The notes beneath the pieces are model-generated. The model saw nothing but the letters and a program-made list of their open reading frames with translations, was not told the origin of the DNA and ran no database searches. Positions 26,891 through 35,159 of a DNA stretch of 40,642 nucleotides are shown here, one piece after another. The number at the start of each line of letters is the position of its first letter. Position 1 is the first letter of the stretch. This DNA is from Verrucomicrobiota bacterium. Lineage in GTDB: Bacteria; Verrucomicrobiota; Verrucomicrobiia; Limisphaerales; SIBE01. Position numbers and translations under genes: made by a program. The stretch covers positions 1 to 40,642 of the forward strand of contig VHCZ01000025.1 of NCBI GenBank assembly GCA_016871535.1, read 5' to 3'.

Positions 26891-27322
26891 ATGAGAATGT
26901 TCATTCCGATCGCCGCCGCAGCGATGCTGGCGTCTGGCCTGGCGGCGGCCGCCCAGGATGCCCAAACCAAAACCTCTCCAACGGCCGCCACAGCCGTTGA
27001 TAAGGCTTACAAAAATGTCGGTGTCGATGAATTCGAGAAACTTGCCGCGGACAAGAAGAATGTCGTGCTGGACGTGCGCACGCCGAAAGAATTCGCGGCG
27101 GGCCACATCAAAGGCGCGGTGAACATTGACTTCAATGCCCCGGACTTTGAAAAGAAAATCGCCGCGCTGGCCAAGGACAAGACGTACCTCGTTCACTGCG
27201 CCGGCGGCGTCCGCAGCAGCAAGGCTTGCGCGAAGATGGGCGATCTCAGGTTCAAGCATCTGGTCAACCTCGAGCCGGGGTTCAAGGCGTGGGAGAAGGC
27301 GGGCAAGGCGGTGGAAAAGTAA
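26891..27322 (+). CDS. Periplasmic single-domain rhodanese
   Basis: A 143-residue protein with a signal peptide (FIPIAAAAMLASGLAAAAQ) and one rhodanese domain. VVLDVRTPKEFAAGHIKGA is the CH2A-type motif, and the active-site loop is HCAGGVRSSKAC with catalytic Cys103. Rhodaneses move sulfane sulfur between small molecules or proteins; the substrate here is unknown. ATG 26891 is chosen, with a second ATG at 26897. It stands alone between the kinase remnant and the integron-like cassette, and its 3' end lies about 60 bases before the cassette core site. Confidence 0.88.
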   Translation: MRMFIPIAAAAMLASGLAAAAQDAQTKTSPTAATAVDKAYKNVGVDEFEKLAADKKNVVLDVRTPKEFAAGHIKGAVNIDFNAPDFEKKIAALAKDKTYLVHCAGGVRSSKACAKMGDLRFKHLVNLEPGFKAWEKAGKAVEK

Positions 27323-27384
27323 GACGGGATGGACTGGCTTGGGAAGACCCAGTGAGCAGCCACTGGTTTTCAGTAATCTCCACT

Positions 27385-27391
27385 GTTAGCC
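27385..27391 (+). other. Integron-type recombination core site at the start of a gene cassette
   Basis: GTTAGCC fits the GTTRRRY core except at the last R position. It lies four bases before the ATG of the VOC gene and is the exact reverse complement of GGCTAAC at 27776-27782, which overlaps that gene's stop. In a circularised cassette the two would pair as the outer arms of one attC site. Confidence 0.6.
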
Positions 27392-27394
27392 AAA

Positions 27395-27781
27395 ATGAAA
27401 AAGCGCGCGCGTCGTCAGGTGGAGTGCACGATTCCGGTTCTGCCGGTGGGCAGTCTCGCCCGAAGCATTCGCTTCTACACCGAGAAGTTGGAGTTCAAGC
27501 TCGACTGGCGCGGCGGCGCGCTTTGCTCCGTTTCGCGCGATGGAAGCTCGATCATGCTTCGTCAGAAGCACAGGCGCGATAAGTCGGCGCCGGTTTGGGT
27601 GTGGATCGGCTTGGAGAGCGACACCCTGTTCGAGAAGTTCAGGGCGCGTGGCGTCAAGGTTCTCCAAGAGCCGCGGAATTGTTCCTGGGCGTATGAGATG
27701 ATGTTCGCAGATCCCGATGGTAATGTGTTGTGGCTCGGCACGGAGTCGAAGCGAAATTTGCCGCTTGAAGAAAATGGCTAA
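27395..27781 (+). CDS. VOC/glyoxalase-bleomycin-resistance superfamily protein in an integron-like cassette
   Basis: A 128-residue single VOC-fold protein. It shows TIPVLPVGSLARSIRFYTEK, then FKLDWRGG, and the closing strand MMFADPDGNVLWLG, which is the most recognisable mark of the superfamily. Members act as lyases, dioxygenases, fosfomycin-modifying enzymes or drug-binding proteins; nothing in the sequence points to one substrate. The first metal ligand seen in many members is not obvious, so a binding role is possible. The ATG is 4 bases after a GTTAGCC core site and the TAA stop lies within the GGCTAAC arm of an attC-like dyad, the usual packing of an integron cassette. VOC proteins are common cassette cargo. 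Confidence 0.8.
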   Translation: MKKRARRQVECTIPVLPVGSLARSIRFYTEKLEFKLDWRGGALCSVSRDGSSIMLRQKHRRDKSAPVWVWIGLESDTLFEKFRARGVKVLQEPRNCSWAYEMMFADPDGNVLWLGTESKRNLPLEENG

Positions 27782-27866
27782 CGGCGGTGCACCGAAAGCG
27801 GGCGGGCGACGTCAGTCCAATTCGAGCGCGACTGGCTGCCCGCGTCGTGAGCTTGGGTCGTTGGCA
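27776..27866 (+). other. attC-like recombination site
   Basis: GGCTAAC (27776-27782) and GTTGGCA (27860-27866) bound a 91-base imperfect dyad. Pairings include GCTAACG with CGTTGGC (one G-T pair), AAGC with GCTT, GCGGGC with GCCCGC, and CAGTC with GACTG. The closing arm belongs to the next segment; the cassette's own GTTAGCC at 27385 pairs perfectly with GGCTAAC. Length and layout fit an integron attC site. No integrase gene is in the window. Confidence 0.6.
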
Positions 27867-27872
27867 GAAACT

Positions 27873-28505
27873 ATGCAAGCAACGATGACATTAAGCCGCG
27901 CAGCCCTTGCGGTTCTTAATGATCGTAACAAGATCGTGGCGCTTGCGGACGACTACTGGACTTTAATTGCTGACAGTGATGCTAAAGCGGAGCATGCCTT
28001 TGAAAATGCCTTTCGGGAGGCTCGCAGTCGCGGCCATCTGACAAAGGATCTCTTCGTTCGCGTCGCGCGGTGGAAGTCGGTTCGGAATACACGGAACTAT
28101 GAGTTGAATACTGAGACCGACATCCGCACAGCGACCGCTGCCGCCTTTCAAGCCTCCAATGATGCCGCGTCGATTAAGGCGCTGGTACAGTTACATGGAG
28201 TCGCGTTGCGCACTGCTTCCGCTATTCTCCACTGGATGCGTCCTGAGAGATTCCCCATCTTGGACTATCGAGTGGTGACTGCCCTAGGCGAAACTGCGCC
28301 GAAGTCCTATGACGACATTCGCCTTTACATCCGCATCGCTAACCGGATCAGAGGACTGGCGCTTCACCATTCGCTTGATCTTCGGACAATTGATCGAGCA
28401 CTCTGGACATGGGACAAGCGTCGCACCCTAACATTGAAACCAAAATGTCGAAAGGCTCTAGCCTTGCCAGGGCGCTGCAGCGAACCGTTGATCAGTGTGA
28501 ATTAG
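27873..28505 (+). CDS. HhH-type (DNA glycosylase-like) protein of unknown function, downstream of attC
   Basis: A 210-residue protein. The central part LVQLHGVALRTASAILHWM followed by PERFPILDYRVVTALGE resembles the helix-hairpin-helix and Pro-Ile-Leu-Asp segment of the HhH-GPD DNA repair superfamily. The rest is not recognised. I chose ATG 27873, because earlier in-frame starts would be read through the attC-like dyad; a second ATG follows at 27885. The start is 13 bases after the recombination point, as expected for a cassette gene, but no closing attC is visible after the stop, so it may be a truncated cassette. The coding sequence looks visibly less G+C-rich than its neighbours, which suggests transfer. 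Confidence 0.6.
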   Translation: MQATMTLSRAALAVLNDRNKIVALADDYWTLIADSDAKAEHAFENAFREARSRGHLTKDLFVRVARWKSVRNTRNYELNTETDIRTATAAAFQASNDAASIKALVQLHGVALRTASAILHWMRPERFPILDYRVVTALGETAPKSYDDIRLYIRIANRIRGLALHHSLDLRTIDRALWTWDKRRTLTLKPKCRKALALPGRCSEPLISVN

Positions 28506-28551
28506 TGTTGAATGGTACCAAGTACCAATTTGGTTGAACTAAATCTTGCCT

Positions 28552-29304
28552 ATGAAAACCCGAAATCTCGCAACGATCTTCTCGACCTCCGCCATCGTCT
28601 CCGCCCTTTGCGTTTGGGCACAATCGAAGGACGACGGCTTTGTCTCCATCTTCGACGGCAAGACCCTCAAAGGTTGGCACGTCAGCGCCAAGACCGGTCA
28701 CAGCCGCGTGAGCAAGAATCAATCGGGTGGCCGCTGGGTGGTGGAGAACGGCGCCATCGTCGGCAGCCAGGATATCCCCGCCAACGGCGGCATCGTGATC
28801 ACCGACGAGCCATACGGCGACTTCGAGGTCGCGCTGGAAATGAACAACGACTTCGGGCCGGACAGCGGGCTGTTCCTCCGCAGCACCGAGGACGGCAAGG
28901 CGTGGCAGGCGATGATTGACTACCACGCGAAGGGAAATGTCATGGGCATTTACGGCGAGGGCCTGGGCGGAAAACCCAGCGTGCGCAACTACAGCTTTGT
29001 GGACACGCCGGAGAAAATCGCAGCAGTCACGGATTCGCCGCTCCCTCTGGCCGTGCTGCCCGAATCATGGCCGCATTTCTGGCGTCATGGCCAGTGGAAC
29101 GAGTTGCGCGCCCGCATCGTGGGCAATCCGCCACACATTACGACCTGGATCAACGGCGTGAAAATCATGGAGTGGCAGGAGAAGGAGCTGCGCCATCCGG
29201 ACAAAGGCGGCATCGCGCTTCAGGTTCACGGCGGCGGGAATTACACGAGCCAGTTCGTGCGCTACCGGAACATCCGGGTGAAAGCGATCCCGTCCACGAA
29301 ATAG
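28552..29304 (+). CDS. Secreted DUF1080 (3-keto-disaccharide hydrolase-like) protein
   Basis: A 250-residue protein with a signal peptide (LATIFSTSAIVSALCVWAQ) and one DUF1080 concanavalin-like domain. Typical pieces are FVSIFDGKTLKGWH, GDFEVALEMNNDFGPDSGLF, WNELRARIVGNPPHITTWIN and the closing KGGIALQVHGGG followed by VRYRNIRVK. Some members of the family hydrolyse 3-keto-glycosides, and Verrucomicrobia and Planctomycetes carry many of them. ATG 28552 is preferred to an in-frame TTG six bases earlier. The upstream gap contains GGTACCAAGTACC, a small palindrome of unknown meaning. Confidence 0.88.
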   Translation: MKTRNLATIFSTSAIVSALCVWAQSKDDGFVSIFDGKTLKGWHVSAKTGHSRVSKNQSGGRWVVENGAIVGSQDIPANGGIVITDEPYGDFEVALEMNNDFGPDSGLFLRSTEDGKAWQAMIDYHAKGNVMGIYGEGLGGKPSVRNYSFVDTPEKIAAVTDSPLPLAVLPESWPHFWRHGQWNELRARIVGNPPHITTWINGVKIMEWQEKELRHPDKGGIALQVHGGGNYTSQFVRYRNIRVKAIPSTK

Positions 29305-29371
29305 GTTAGAGATGTTCTCATGGACTTTCGCTCCCTACCAACCTTGAAGATCCTTGGATTCCTTGGTTTTC

Positions 29372-29432
29372 TAACAGGAGATTACAGAGGCAACGGAGAG
29401 CTCTTCTCTGTTCCCTCCGTTTCCTCCTGTTA
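29372..29432. repeat. Dyad repeat (TAACAGGAG type) between the DUF1080 and YceI genes
   Basis: TAACAGGAG (29372-29380) and CTCCTGTTA (29424-29432) are perfect inverted ends, with AACGGAG and CTCCGTT nested inside. The 206-base gap has no other feature apart from a short spacer before the YceI gene. Confidence 0.7.
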
Positions 29433-29510
29433 AATGAAGACAACGGTTCAATCTTTTTGAAACCGTGAGGCTGCTCCGGCGTCATATATGCCGAAAACCG
29501 TTCTCGAATC

Positions 29511-30122
29511 ATGAAACGAAATGCTTTGATCCTGACTTCCACTATTTGCTTTGCAGCCACGCTTTCCGCGGCGCCGATTGAGTTCGACTTCAAAGACTCC
29601 AAAGGCGTGAACAATATCGTCTTCAAACTGGATGCGCCCCTGGAGGCCATCAACGGCACGGCGACGGGCATCTCCGGCAAAGTCACCTTTGATCCGGATC
29701 ATCCCGGCGCGGTGAAAGGCAAAATCATCGTGCAGACCGCGTCGATGCATTTGGGGAATCCGATGCAGAAGGAACATCTTCACGGCGATCAATGGATGAG
29801 CGCCGCGAAGTTTCCCGAAATTAGTTTCGAGGCCGTCAGCGCGAAAAACGTCAAAGCCGAAGGAAACGTCACGACCGCCGATGTGACGGGCAAGATGACG
29901 ATCAAAGGCGTCACCAAAGAAATCACCGTGCCCGTCAAGATGACCTACTTGAAAGGGCGGTTGCGCGAGCGGACGCCTGGCATGGATGGGGATCTCTTGG
30001 TCTTGAGGTCGAACTTCTCGGTGCGCCGGCGTGATTTCGGCATTCAACCGGGCCGGAACGAAGAGAAGGTGGCGGACGAAATCGTCCTCGAATTGAGCCT
30101 GGCCGGCGCGGCGCCGCGATAG
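29511..30122 (+). CDS. Periplasmic YceI-family protein
   Basis: A 203-residue YceI-like lipocalin-fold protein with a signal peptide (MKRNALILTSTICFAATLSA). The family pattern is clear: IEFDFKDSKGVNNIVFKLDA, an ISGKVTFDPDHPGAVKGKI strand, HLHGDQWMSAAKFPEISFE, and GKMTIKGVTKEITVPVKMTY, then a conserved DFGIQPG before the C-terminal strand. YceI proteins bind isoprenoid or amphiphilic ligands in the periplasm. Length is normal. The gene stands alone on this strand, convergent with the minus-strand block that ends at 30245. Confidence 0.9.
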   Translation: MKRNALILTSTICFAATLSAAPIEFDFKDSKGVNNIVFKLDAPLEAINGTATGISGKVTFDPDHPGAVKGKIIVQTASMHLGNPMQKEHLHGDQWMSAAKFPEISFEAVSAKNVKAEGNVTTADVTGKMTIKGVTKEITVPVKMTYLKGRLRERTPGMDGDLLVLRSNFSVRRRDFGIQPGRNEEKVADEIVLELSLAGAAPR

Positions 30123-30123
30123 T

Positions 30124-30156
30124 TCAGTGGCCAGTTGTCAGTTATCAGTTGTCAGT
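30124..30156. repeat. CAGTTGTCAGT-type simple repeat, copy 1
   Basis: CAGTGGCCAGTTGTCAGTT and ATCAGTTGTCAGT are tandem 7-10 base units. A second tract of the same type is at 30852-30897, so the two flank the proline-rich membrane-protein gene. The 122-base convergent gap holds no gene. Confidence 0.6.
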
Positions 30157-30244
30157 AGAGCGGGGCGTCGAGCCGAAGTTTTCAACGCGCCGACGCAGCT
30201 TTGAACTTTGAAACCTTGAACTTAGAACTCCGGCAGCGGCCGGG

Positions 30245-30856
30245 CTAATTCTCCAAGCCCTTTGGCGGATTGAAGACAATCGAGGATATGAAGGCTTGCC
30301 GCACGGAGGACGGGTTTCGGAGGAGCAATCTCGCGGCGGCAATCTCCGGTGATCGAACCTTGCTTTGGATGGGGATTTTTCCCGAATGGTCATGCCGGGA
30401 ATGATCGGAGAAACGTTGCAGCCGGATGGCAGCGGCATCATGCAGTTGTTGCGCCTTCTTGTAAGCCGCGCTGGCTTCCGTGAGCCGGCTGCTCTGGGGT
30501 CCCTCTTCTGTCACTTCCGCCAAAACGGCGGGACGCGGAACCAGCTTTGGCGTGCTCACAACAGGCGGCGGCGCGGGAGGCTGCGCTTCGCGAACGATCA
30601 CTGGCGGCGGTTCCGCGGGAGGAACGTCCCCTTGCAACAACCGGCGCAATTCTTCTTGCCAGTCTATTTTCTGAACCGGCTTTGGCGGAGTTTGCGCTTG
30701 CGGCGCAGCCCCACGTGGGGGTGGCGGGCCAACGGGCGGACGCATGGGCGGACGGGCCGGCGGCTTCCGTTGCTGCTGCTCTTCCGCCTTGCGCTGCAGC
30801 CAGCTTGAAGCCGCCATGATCAAGAGGATCACCAGGGTGCCGAGCAGTGAGTCCAT
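30245..30856 (-). CDS. Proline-rich membrane-anchored protein downstream of floA
   Basis: A 203-residue protein of unknown function. It has one N-terminal membrane segment (LLGTLVILLIMAASSWLQ), a basic EEQQQRKPPARPP stretch, about 60 residues dominated by proline, and KIDWQEELRRLLQGDVPP. The C-terminal segment SSVRQAFISSIVFNPPKGLE has the look of a conserved family motif: I recall similar RQA-xx-x-x-x-I-x-x-PPKAL ends in Verrucomicrobia, but cannot verify it. It is the third gene of an nfeD-floA-this series on the minus strand, 76 bases after floA, so a role at the same membrane microdomains is a fair guess. Confidence 0.6.
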   Translation of the reverse strand: MDSLLGTLVILLIMAASSWLQRKAEEQQQRKPPARPPMRPPVGPPPPRGAAPQAQTPPKPVQKIDWQEELRRLLQGDVPPAEPPPVIVREAQPPAPPPVVSTPKLVPRPAVLAEVTEEGPQSSRLTEASAAYKKAQQLHDAAAIRLQRFSDHSRHDHSGKIPIQSKVRSPEIAAARLLLRNPSSVRQAFISSIVFNPPKGLEN

Positions 30857-30897
30857 CGTCAGTTGTCAGTTGTCGGTTGCCAGTTGCCAGTTATCAG
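30852..30897. repeat. CAGTTGTCAGT-type simple repeat, copy 2
   Basis: Tandem units CAGTTGTCAGTTGTCGGTTG and CCAGTTGCCAGTTATCAG lie between floA and the proline-rich protein gene. The tract begins at the very start codon of the latter. Confidence 0.6.
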
Positions 30898-30932
30898 CGA
30901 ACGTAGTCTGCAATCTGCAATCCGCAATAAGA

Positions 30933-32006
30933 TCAGCTTCCGGACGGTTTTACCGGGGCAGGGGATGCGCCGCCGCCGGCAATGCTGTCGCGCATGTTGG
31001 TGTCGGCCTGGACGTTCTTGATTCGGTAGTAATCCATGATGCCAAGGTTGCCCTGGCGAAACGCTTCCGCCATGGCCAGCGGCACCTGCGCTTCGGCTTC
31101 GACCACGCGGGCGCGCATTTCCTGGACGCGCGCGAGCATTTCCTGTTCGAGCGCCACAGCGGCGGCGCGCCGCACTTCGGCCTGGGCTTGAGCGATGAGC
31201 TTGTTCGCTTCGGCTTGTTCGGCCTGGAGTTTGGCGCCCACGTTTTCGCCTACGTCCACGTCGGCAATGTCAATGGACAAAATTTCGAACGCCGTGTTGC
31301 TGTCGAGCGCTTTGTCCAAAACTGTTTTGGAAATGCGGTCGGGGTTCTCCAGAACGACCTTGAACGTGTCAGCCGAACCGATGGTCGAGACGATGCCTTC
31401 ACCGACGCGCGCGATAATCGTTTCCTCCGTTGCGCCGCCGACGAAGCGGTCCAGATTCGTGCGCACGGTGACGCGCGCCTTGGCCTTGATGACAATGCCG
31501 TCCTTGGCGACGCCATCGATTGAAGTTTTGCCTGAAGACGGATTCGGGCAATCGATCACCTTCGGGTTGACGGAAGTTTGCACGGCTTCGAGGACGGTTT
31601 TGCCGGTGCCTTTCGTGGCCAGGTCAATGGCACAGGCGCGGTCGAAGACAAGATGAATGCTGGCTTTGCGCGCGGCGATCAGGGCATCCACCACCATTTT
31701 CGGATTGCCGCCCGCCAGATAATGCGTCGAGAGATCATCGATCGTCACATCCAGGCCTGCCTTCACGGCCGTGATGCGGTTATCGACGATCATGCCGACC
31801 GGGACATTTCGCAGCCGCAGCGCAATCAGTTCCGTGAAGCTCACTCGCGCGCCCGAGAACAAGGCCCGAATCCAGACGCTGAAGAAGTTGATGACCACAA
31901 TGGCGATCACCAGCCCGACGACCGCGATCAGGCCAAAGAACAGCAGCGTCCACCCGCTGACTCCGTTGAACAGTCCCTGCGCGAAGAAGGAGAATGATTT
32001 TTCCAT
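30933..32006 (-). CDS. floA: Flotillin-like protein FloA
   Basis: A 357-residue FloA-type flotillin, which scaffolds lipid microdomains in the bacterial membrane. A membrane segment lies at about residues 18-48 ([20 protein letters not shown]). A SPFH/PHB-type domain follows ([40 protein letters not shown]). Next is an Ala/Glu-rich coiled coil at about 265-325 ([40 protein letters not shown]) and the conserved [18 protein letters not shown] end. Length is normal. It begins 22 bases after the nfeD stop, matching the usual nfeD-floA pairing. Confidence 0.95.
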   Translation of the reverse strand: MEKSFSFFAQGLFNGVSGWTLLFFGLIAVVGLVIAIVVINFFSVWIRALFSGARVSFTELIALRLRNVPVGMIVDNRITAVKAGLDVTIDDLSTHYLAGGNPKMVVDALIAARKASIHLVFDRACAIDLATKGTGKTVLEAVQTSVNPKVIDCPNPSSGKTSIDGVAKDGIVIKAKARVTVRTNLDRFVGGATEETIIARVGEGIVSTIGSADTFKVVLENPDRISKTVLDKALDSNTAFEILSIDIADVDVGENVGAKLQAEQAEANKLIAQAQAEVRRAAAVALEQEMLARVQEMRARVVEAEAQVPLAMAEAFRQGNLGIMDYYRIKNVQADTNMRDSIAGGGASPAPVKPSGS

Positions 32007-32028
32007 GGTTGGTTTGGGTTAAGGGTTT

Positions 32029-32565
32029 TCAGGAATTTTCAATAGCCCGGACGACGACTTTCAAGCCTTCCACGGCCACAACCCGAATGGGCGTGCCGCG
32101 GTCGATCATGTTGCCTTCGGTGACCACATCGACCCGGCGGCCGTTGATGACGGCGGTCCCGGACGGGCGGAGATTCGTGTGGGCCGCGCCCGTCTGATTC
32201 AATAGTTCGGGTTTCTCGACGCCTAGTTCGCCGACCGTTTGCTCCGAAACAAATACCTTCGCGAGGCGGCTGTTTGGAAAATACTTCATCCACGCCAACG
32301 TGCCGACCACCAGGCCGGTGGCGACGCCCAGCAGAATCAGGTTGCCGGTGGGTGCGCCGAATTTCGCATAGCCGACGATGACCCCGGCCAGCAGGCAGAT
32401 GAGGCCCATGACGCCCGCGATCAAGCCGGGCAAAACCGTCTCGAGGAGCAACAGCGCCGCGCCCGCGAGAATCAAGGCTCCGACAACCCAGCCCGAGAGA
32501 TCTCCCGCGGCATTGGCAAGCAGCATTGAGGTGCCCAAAATGCGCCCGTTGATCACCGTGTCCAT
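32029..32565 (-). CDS. NfeD family protein (short form, no protease domain)
   Basis: A 178-residue integral membrane protein. About three or four membrane segments (VVGALILAGAALLLLETVLP, LICLLAGVIVGY, LILLGVATGLVVGTLAW) precede a C-terminal OB-fold. The latter has LRPSGTAVINGRRVDVVTEG and GTPIRVVAVEGLKVVVRAI, the standard NfeD pattern. The ClpP-like protease domain of long NfeD proteins is absent, so this is the 1b-like form that accompanies floA. It lies 56 bases after lysC, on the same strand. Confidence 0.92.
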   Translation of the reverse strand: MDTVINGRILGTSMLLANAAGDLSGWVVGALILAGAALLLLETVLPGLIAGVMGLICLLAGVIVGYAKFGAPTGNLILLGVATGLVVGTLAWMKYFPNSRLAKVFVSEQTVGELGVEKPELLNQTGAAHTNLRPSGTAVINGRRVDVVTEGNMIDRGTPIRVVAVEGLKVVVRAIENS

Positions 32566-32621
32566 GCCTCGATTATGAAGGCAAGGGCGGACGGCGCAAG
32601 CGCAATTGGCTGTTTATGACT

Positions 32622-33842
32622 TCACTTCTCCAGGAACGCCGCGTGCACGGCTTTCATCGCTTTTTCGCCTTTGGCCAGGTCGATCACGACGGAGATCTTG
32701 ATTTCGCTCGTGGAAATCATGTCGATGTTGATGCCTTCGTGCGCGAGGGTTTCAAACATCTTGGCGGCGACCCCGGAATGGCTGCGCATGCCGACGCCCA
32801 CGATGGAAAGCTTGCCGATCTTCTCGTCGGACAAGGCTTCGCGAAATCCCATCTCGGGCTTCAGTGCCTCGATCACTCTGGTCGCCTTGAGCAGGTCCGG
32901 CTTGTCCACAGTGAACGAAATGTCCGTCGCCGGCGTTCCCGAACCGTGGCTGACGTTTTGCACGATCATATCGACGTTCATGGCCGCGTCCGCGAGGGCC
33001 TTGAAAATGCGCGCGGCCACGCCGGGCCGGTCCGGGACGCCCACCAACGTCACTTTGGCTTGATTCTTGTCGAGCGACACGCCGCGAATGACGACGTCCT
33101 CCATGCTTGCGGTTTCTTCTTTCACGAGGGTTCCTGGATTATCATTGAGACTGGAGCGGACTTCAAAGACGACTCCGAATTTCTTCGCGAACTCGACGGA
33201 GCGCGACTGCATCACTTTCGCGCCCAGGCTCGCCAGTTCCAGCATTTCGTCGTAAGCAATCTCGCTGAGCTTGCGGGCGCCGGGCACGATGCGCGGATCC
33301 GCCGTGTAAACGCCATCGACGTCCGTGTAAATCTGGCAGAGATCCGCCTTGAGCGCCGCCGCCAGCGCGATGGCCGTCAAATCCGATCCCCCACGTCCCA
33401 GCGTGGTGATCTGGCCTTCGGGCGTCTGGCCCTGGAAGCCCGCCACGATGACAACCTTCCCCGCGGCCAGCAAGGCATGGACTTGTTTCGGAGTGATGTT
33501 CTGGATTTTTGCCTTGGTATGAACGCCGTCCGTGACAATTCCCGCCTGCGCCCCCGTCAGAGAAATCGCCTCGACGCCGATCGCGTGCAGGGCCATCGCG
33601 GTCAGCGCGATCGTCGTCTGTTCTCCAGTCGCCAGGAGCACGTCCATCTCGCGTTCGCTCGGCAAAGGCATGATGTCCTTCGCGAGTTTGATGAGGTTAT
33701 CGGTGACTCCGCTCATGGCGGAGACGACGACGACGATCTGGTCTCCTCGCTGGCGGTATTGAGCGACGCGAGCGGCGACGTTCTTGATCCGCTCGGTATT
33801 GGCGACGGATGTGCCGCCGTATTTTTGGACAATGAGAGACAT
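32622..33842 (-). CDS. lysC: Aspartokinase
   Basis: A 406-residue monofunctional aspartate kinase, which phosphorylates aspartate as the first step to lysine, methionine and threonine. KYGGTSV (residues 7-13) is the ATP/substrate motif, and [20 protein letters not shown] and [15 protein letters not shown] are family signatures. Two ACT domains follow ([20 protein letters not shown] and [20 protein letters not shown]), as in feedback-regulated enzymes. It is the third gene of a hom-thrC-lysC series on the minus strand. The upstream spacer is 164 bases with a dyad repeat. Confidence 0.97.
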   Translation of the reverse strand: MSLIVQKYGGTSVANTERIKNVAARVAQYRQRGDQIVVVVSAMSGVTDNLIKLAKDIMPLPSEREMDVLLATGEQTTIALTAMALHAIGVEAISLTGAQAGIVTDGVHTKAKIQNITPKQVHALLAAGKVVIVAGFQGQTPEGQITTLGRGGSDLTAIALAAALKADLCQIYTDVDGVYTADPRIVPGARKLSEIAYDEMLELASLGAKVMQSRSVEFAKKFGVVFEVRSSLNDNPGTLVKEETASMEDVVIRGVSLDKNQAKVTLVGVPDRPGVAARIFKALADAAMNVDMIVQNVSHGSGTPATDISFTVDKPDLLKATRVIEALKPEMGFREALSDEKIGKLSIVGVGMRSHSGVAAKMFETLAHEGINIDMISTSEIKISVVIDLAKGEKAMKAVHAAFLEK

Positions 33843-33901
33843 GGCCTAAACTCAATTACAAATTCTCTTCGGTGGGGCAACCCTGAAGCAGAGCCTCAGC
33901 C

Positions 33902-33972
33902 GGTGAGGCGACGCTCCCGCGGAGCCATGATCGAGTGGCAATGGCCGGCTCGGCAGGAGTCTCGCCCACTCC
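33902..33972. repeat. Dyad repeat (GGCGAGACTCCTGCCGAGCC type) between thrC and lysC
   Basis: GGTGAGGCGACGCTCCCGCG plus GAGCC (33902-33926) is roughly the reverse complement of GGCTCGGCAGGAGTCTCGCC plus CACTCC (33947-33972). A related string, GGAGCGAGGCTCCTGCCGAG, occurs at about 35165 before thrC. Confidence 0.65.
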
Positions 33973-34006
33973 ACAGTCACTTCTATCGTGGCCGCCGTCG
34001 ATCTCA

Positions 34007-35110
34007 TCACACTCCAATCACTTTCAGCACCGCTTCTCGCTTGGCTTCCACAACGACGGGTTCCACGCCGGCGGTTTTGATCGCATTGTCCGGGTCTTTC
34101 AGACCGTGGCCCGTCATCGTCGCCGCGACGACGCTGCCTTTCGGAATCAAGTTCTTTTTCGCGCATTGAATCAAGCCGGCCAGCGCCGCGGCTGAAGCGG
34201 GTTCGACGAACAATCCTTCCGTGCGCGCGAGCAACTGGTAAGCCGCCAGGATTTCCGCGTCCGTCACCTTGTCGATGTGCCCATTCGATTCCTTCAATGC
34301 TTTCGCGGCGCCTTCCCAACTGGCGGGATTGCCGATGCGGATCGCCGAGGCGACAGTTTCGGGCTTCTCAATAGGGCGGCCTTCGACAATCGGCGCGGCG
34401 CCGCTGGCCTGGTAACCGAACATCCGGGGGAGGCCGGTTATCTTCTGATCCGAGAAGTATTCGGTGTACCCTTTCCAGTAAGCGGTGATGTTGCCGGCGT
34501 TGCCCACCGGCAGAAAATGAAAGTCGGGCGCGCGGCCCAGGTGGTCGCAGATTTCGAACGCGGCCGTCTTCTGGCCTGCGATGCGCACGGGATTCACGCT
34601 GTTGACGACTTCCACGAGGCCGGTTTCACCGAGTTCGCGGACGATGCGGAGGGCTTCATCGAAATTTCCATCGATCGCCACGGTCGTGGCGCCGTACATC
34701 AACGCTTGCGCCAATTTGCCCAACGCGATCTTTCCGTGCGGCAAGAGCACGACGCAGCGGATTTGGGCCCGCGCCGCGTAAGCGGCAGCCGACGCCGAAG
34801 TATTGCCGGTGCTCGCGCAAATGACCACTTTGGCGCCCTTCTCAACCGCTTTCGACACCGCCACGGTCATGCCCCGGTCCTTGAAGGAGCAGGTCGGGTT
34901 CATCGCCTCGCACTTCAGCCACAGCTCGAACATGCCGCCGCAAGCCTCGACAAAGTTCGAAACGCGGATCAACGGGGTATTTCCCTCCTGGAGCGTGACG
35001 ACGGGGGTGGACTTGGAGACGGGCAAATACCGCGCGTAATGATGAATGACACCTTTCCACACAAAGGCGCGAGCGGCTTCTCCTCCTTTGTCTGGCGGAC
35101 CGTGCTTCAT
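34007..35110 (-). CDS. thrC: Threonine synthase
   Basis: A 367-residue pyridoxal-phosphate enzyme of the short threonine synthase class, which converts O-phosphohomoserine to threonine. The cofactor lysine is K77 in CSFKDRGM, the phosphate-binding loop is ASTGNTSASAAAYAARA, and VVTLQEGNTPLIR and FLPVGNAGNITAYWKGYTEY are further family marks. The start at 35110 gives an extra N-terminal stretch of about 17 residues before FVWKGVIHHYARYLPV, where many homologues begin. It lies between hom and lysC on the same strand. Confidence 0.95.
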   Translation of the reverse strand: MKHGPPDKGGEAARAFVWKGVIHHYARYLPVSKSTPVVTLQEGNTPLIRVSNFVEACGGMFELWLKCEAMNPTCSFKDRGMTVAVSKAVEKGAKVVICASTGNTSASAAAYAARAQIRCVVLLPHGKIALGKLAQALMYGATTVAIDGNFDEALRIVRELGETGLVEVVNSVNPVRIAGQKTAAFEICDHLGRAPDFHFLPVGNAGNITAYWKGYTEYFSDQKITGLPRMFGYQASGAAPIVEGRPIEKPETVASAIRIGNPASWEGAAKALKESNGHIDKVTDAEILAAYQLLARTEGLFVEPASAAALAGLIQCAKKNLIPKGSVVAATMTGHGLKDPDNAIKTAGVEPVVVEAKREAVLKVIGV

Positions 35111-35159
35111 CGGGAACGAAGGGTGAGTGATGAAACCGCTGGGTGATCGCTCGGTAAGC

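Noticed and set aside
27323-27384. A second attC site before the cassette core site, making the rhodanese gene a cassette
   Set aside because: CCAGTG/CACTGG gives a small hairpin, but there is no RYYYAAC arm within the expected distance.
27717-27872. Upstream start giving a 262-residue HhH-like protein
   Set aside because: It would overlap the VOC gene and translate the attC-like dyad; ATG 27873 just after the recombination point is more natural.
28510-28545. GGTACCAAGTACC hairpin after the HhH-like gene as a closing attC or terminator
   Set aside because: No core-site arms flank it and no T-run follows; a small palindrome alone is not enough.
30744-32565. Plus-strand frames opposite floA and nfeD (for example 30744-31523)
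   Set aside because: The minus strand encodes clear FloA and NfeD proteins; these frames are shadows.
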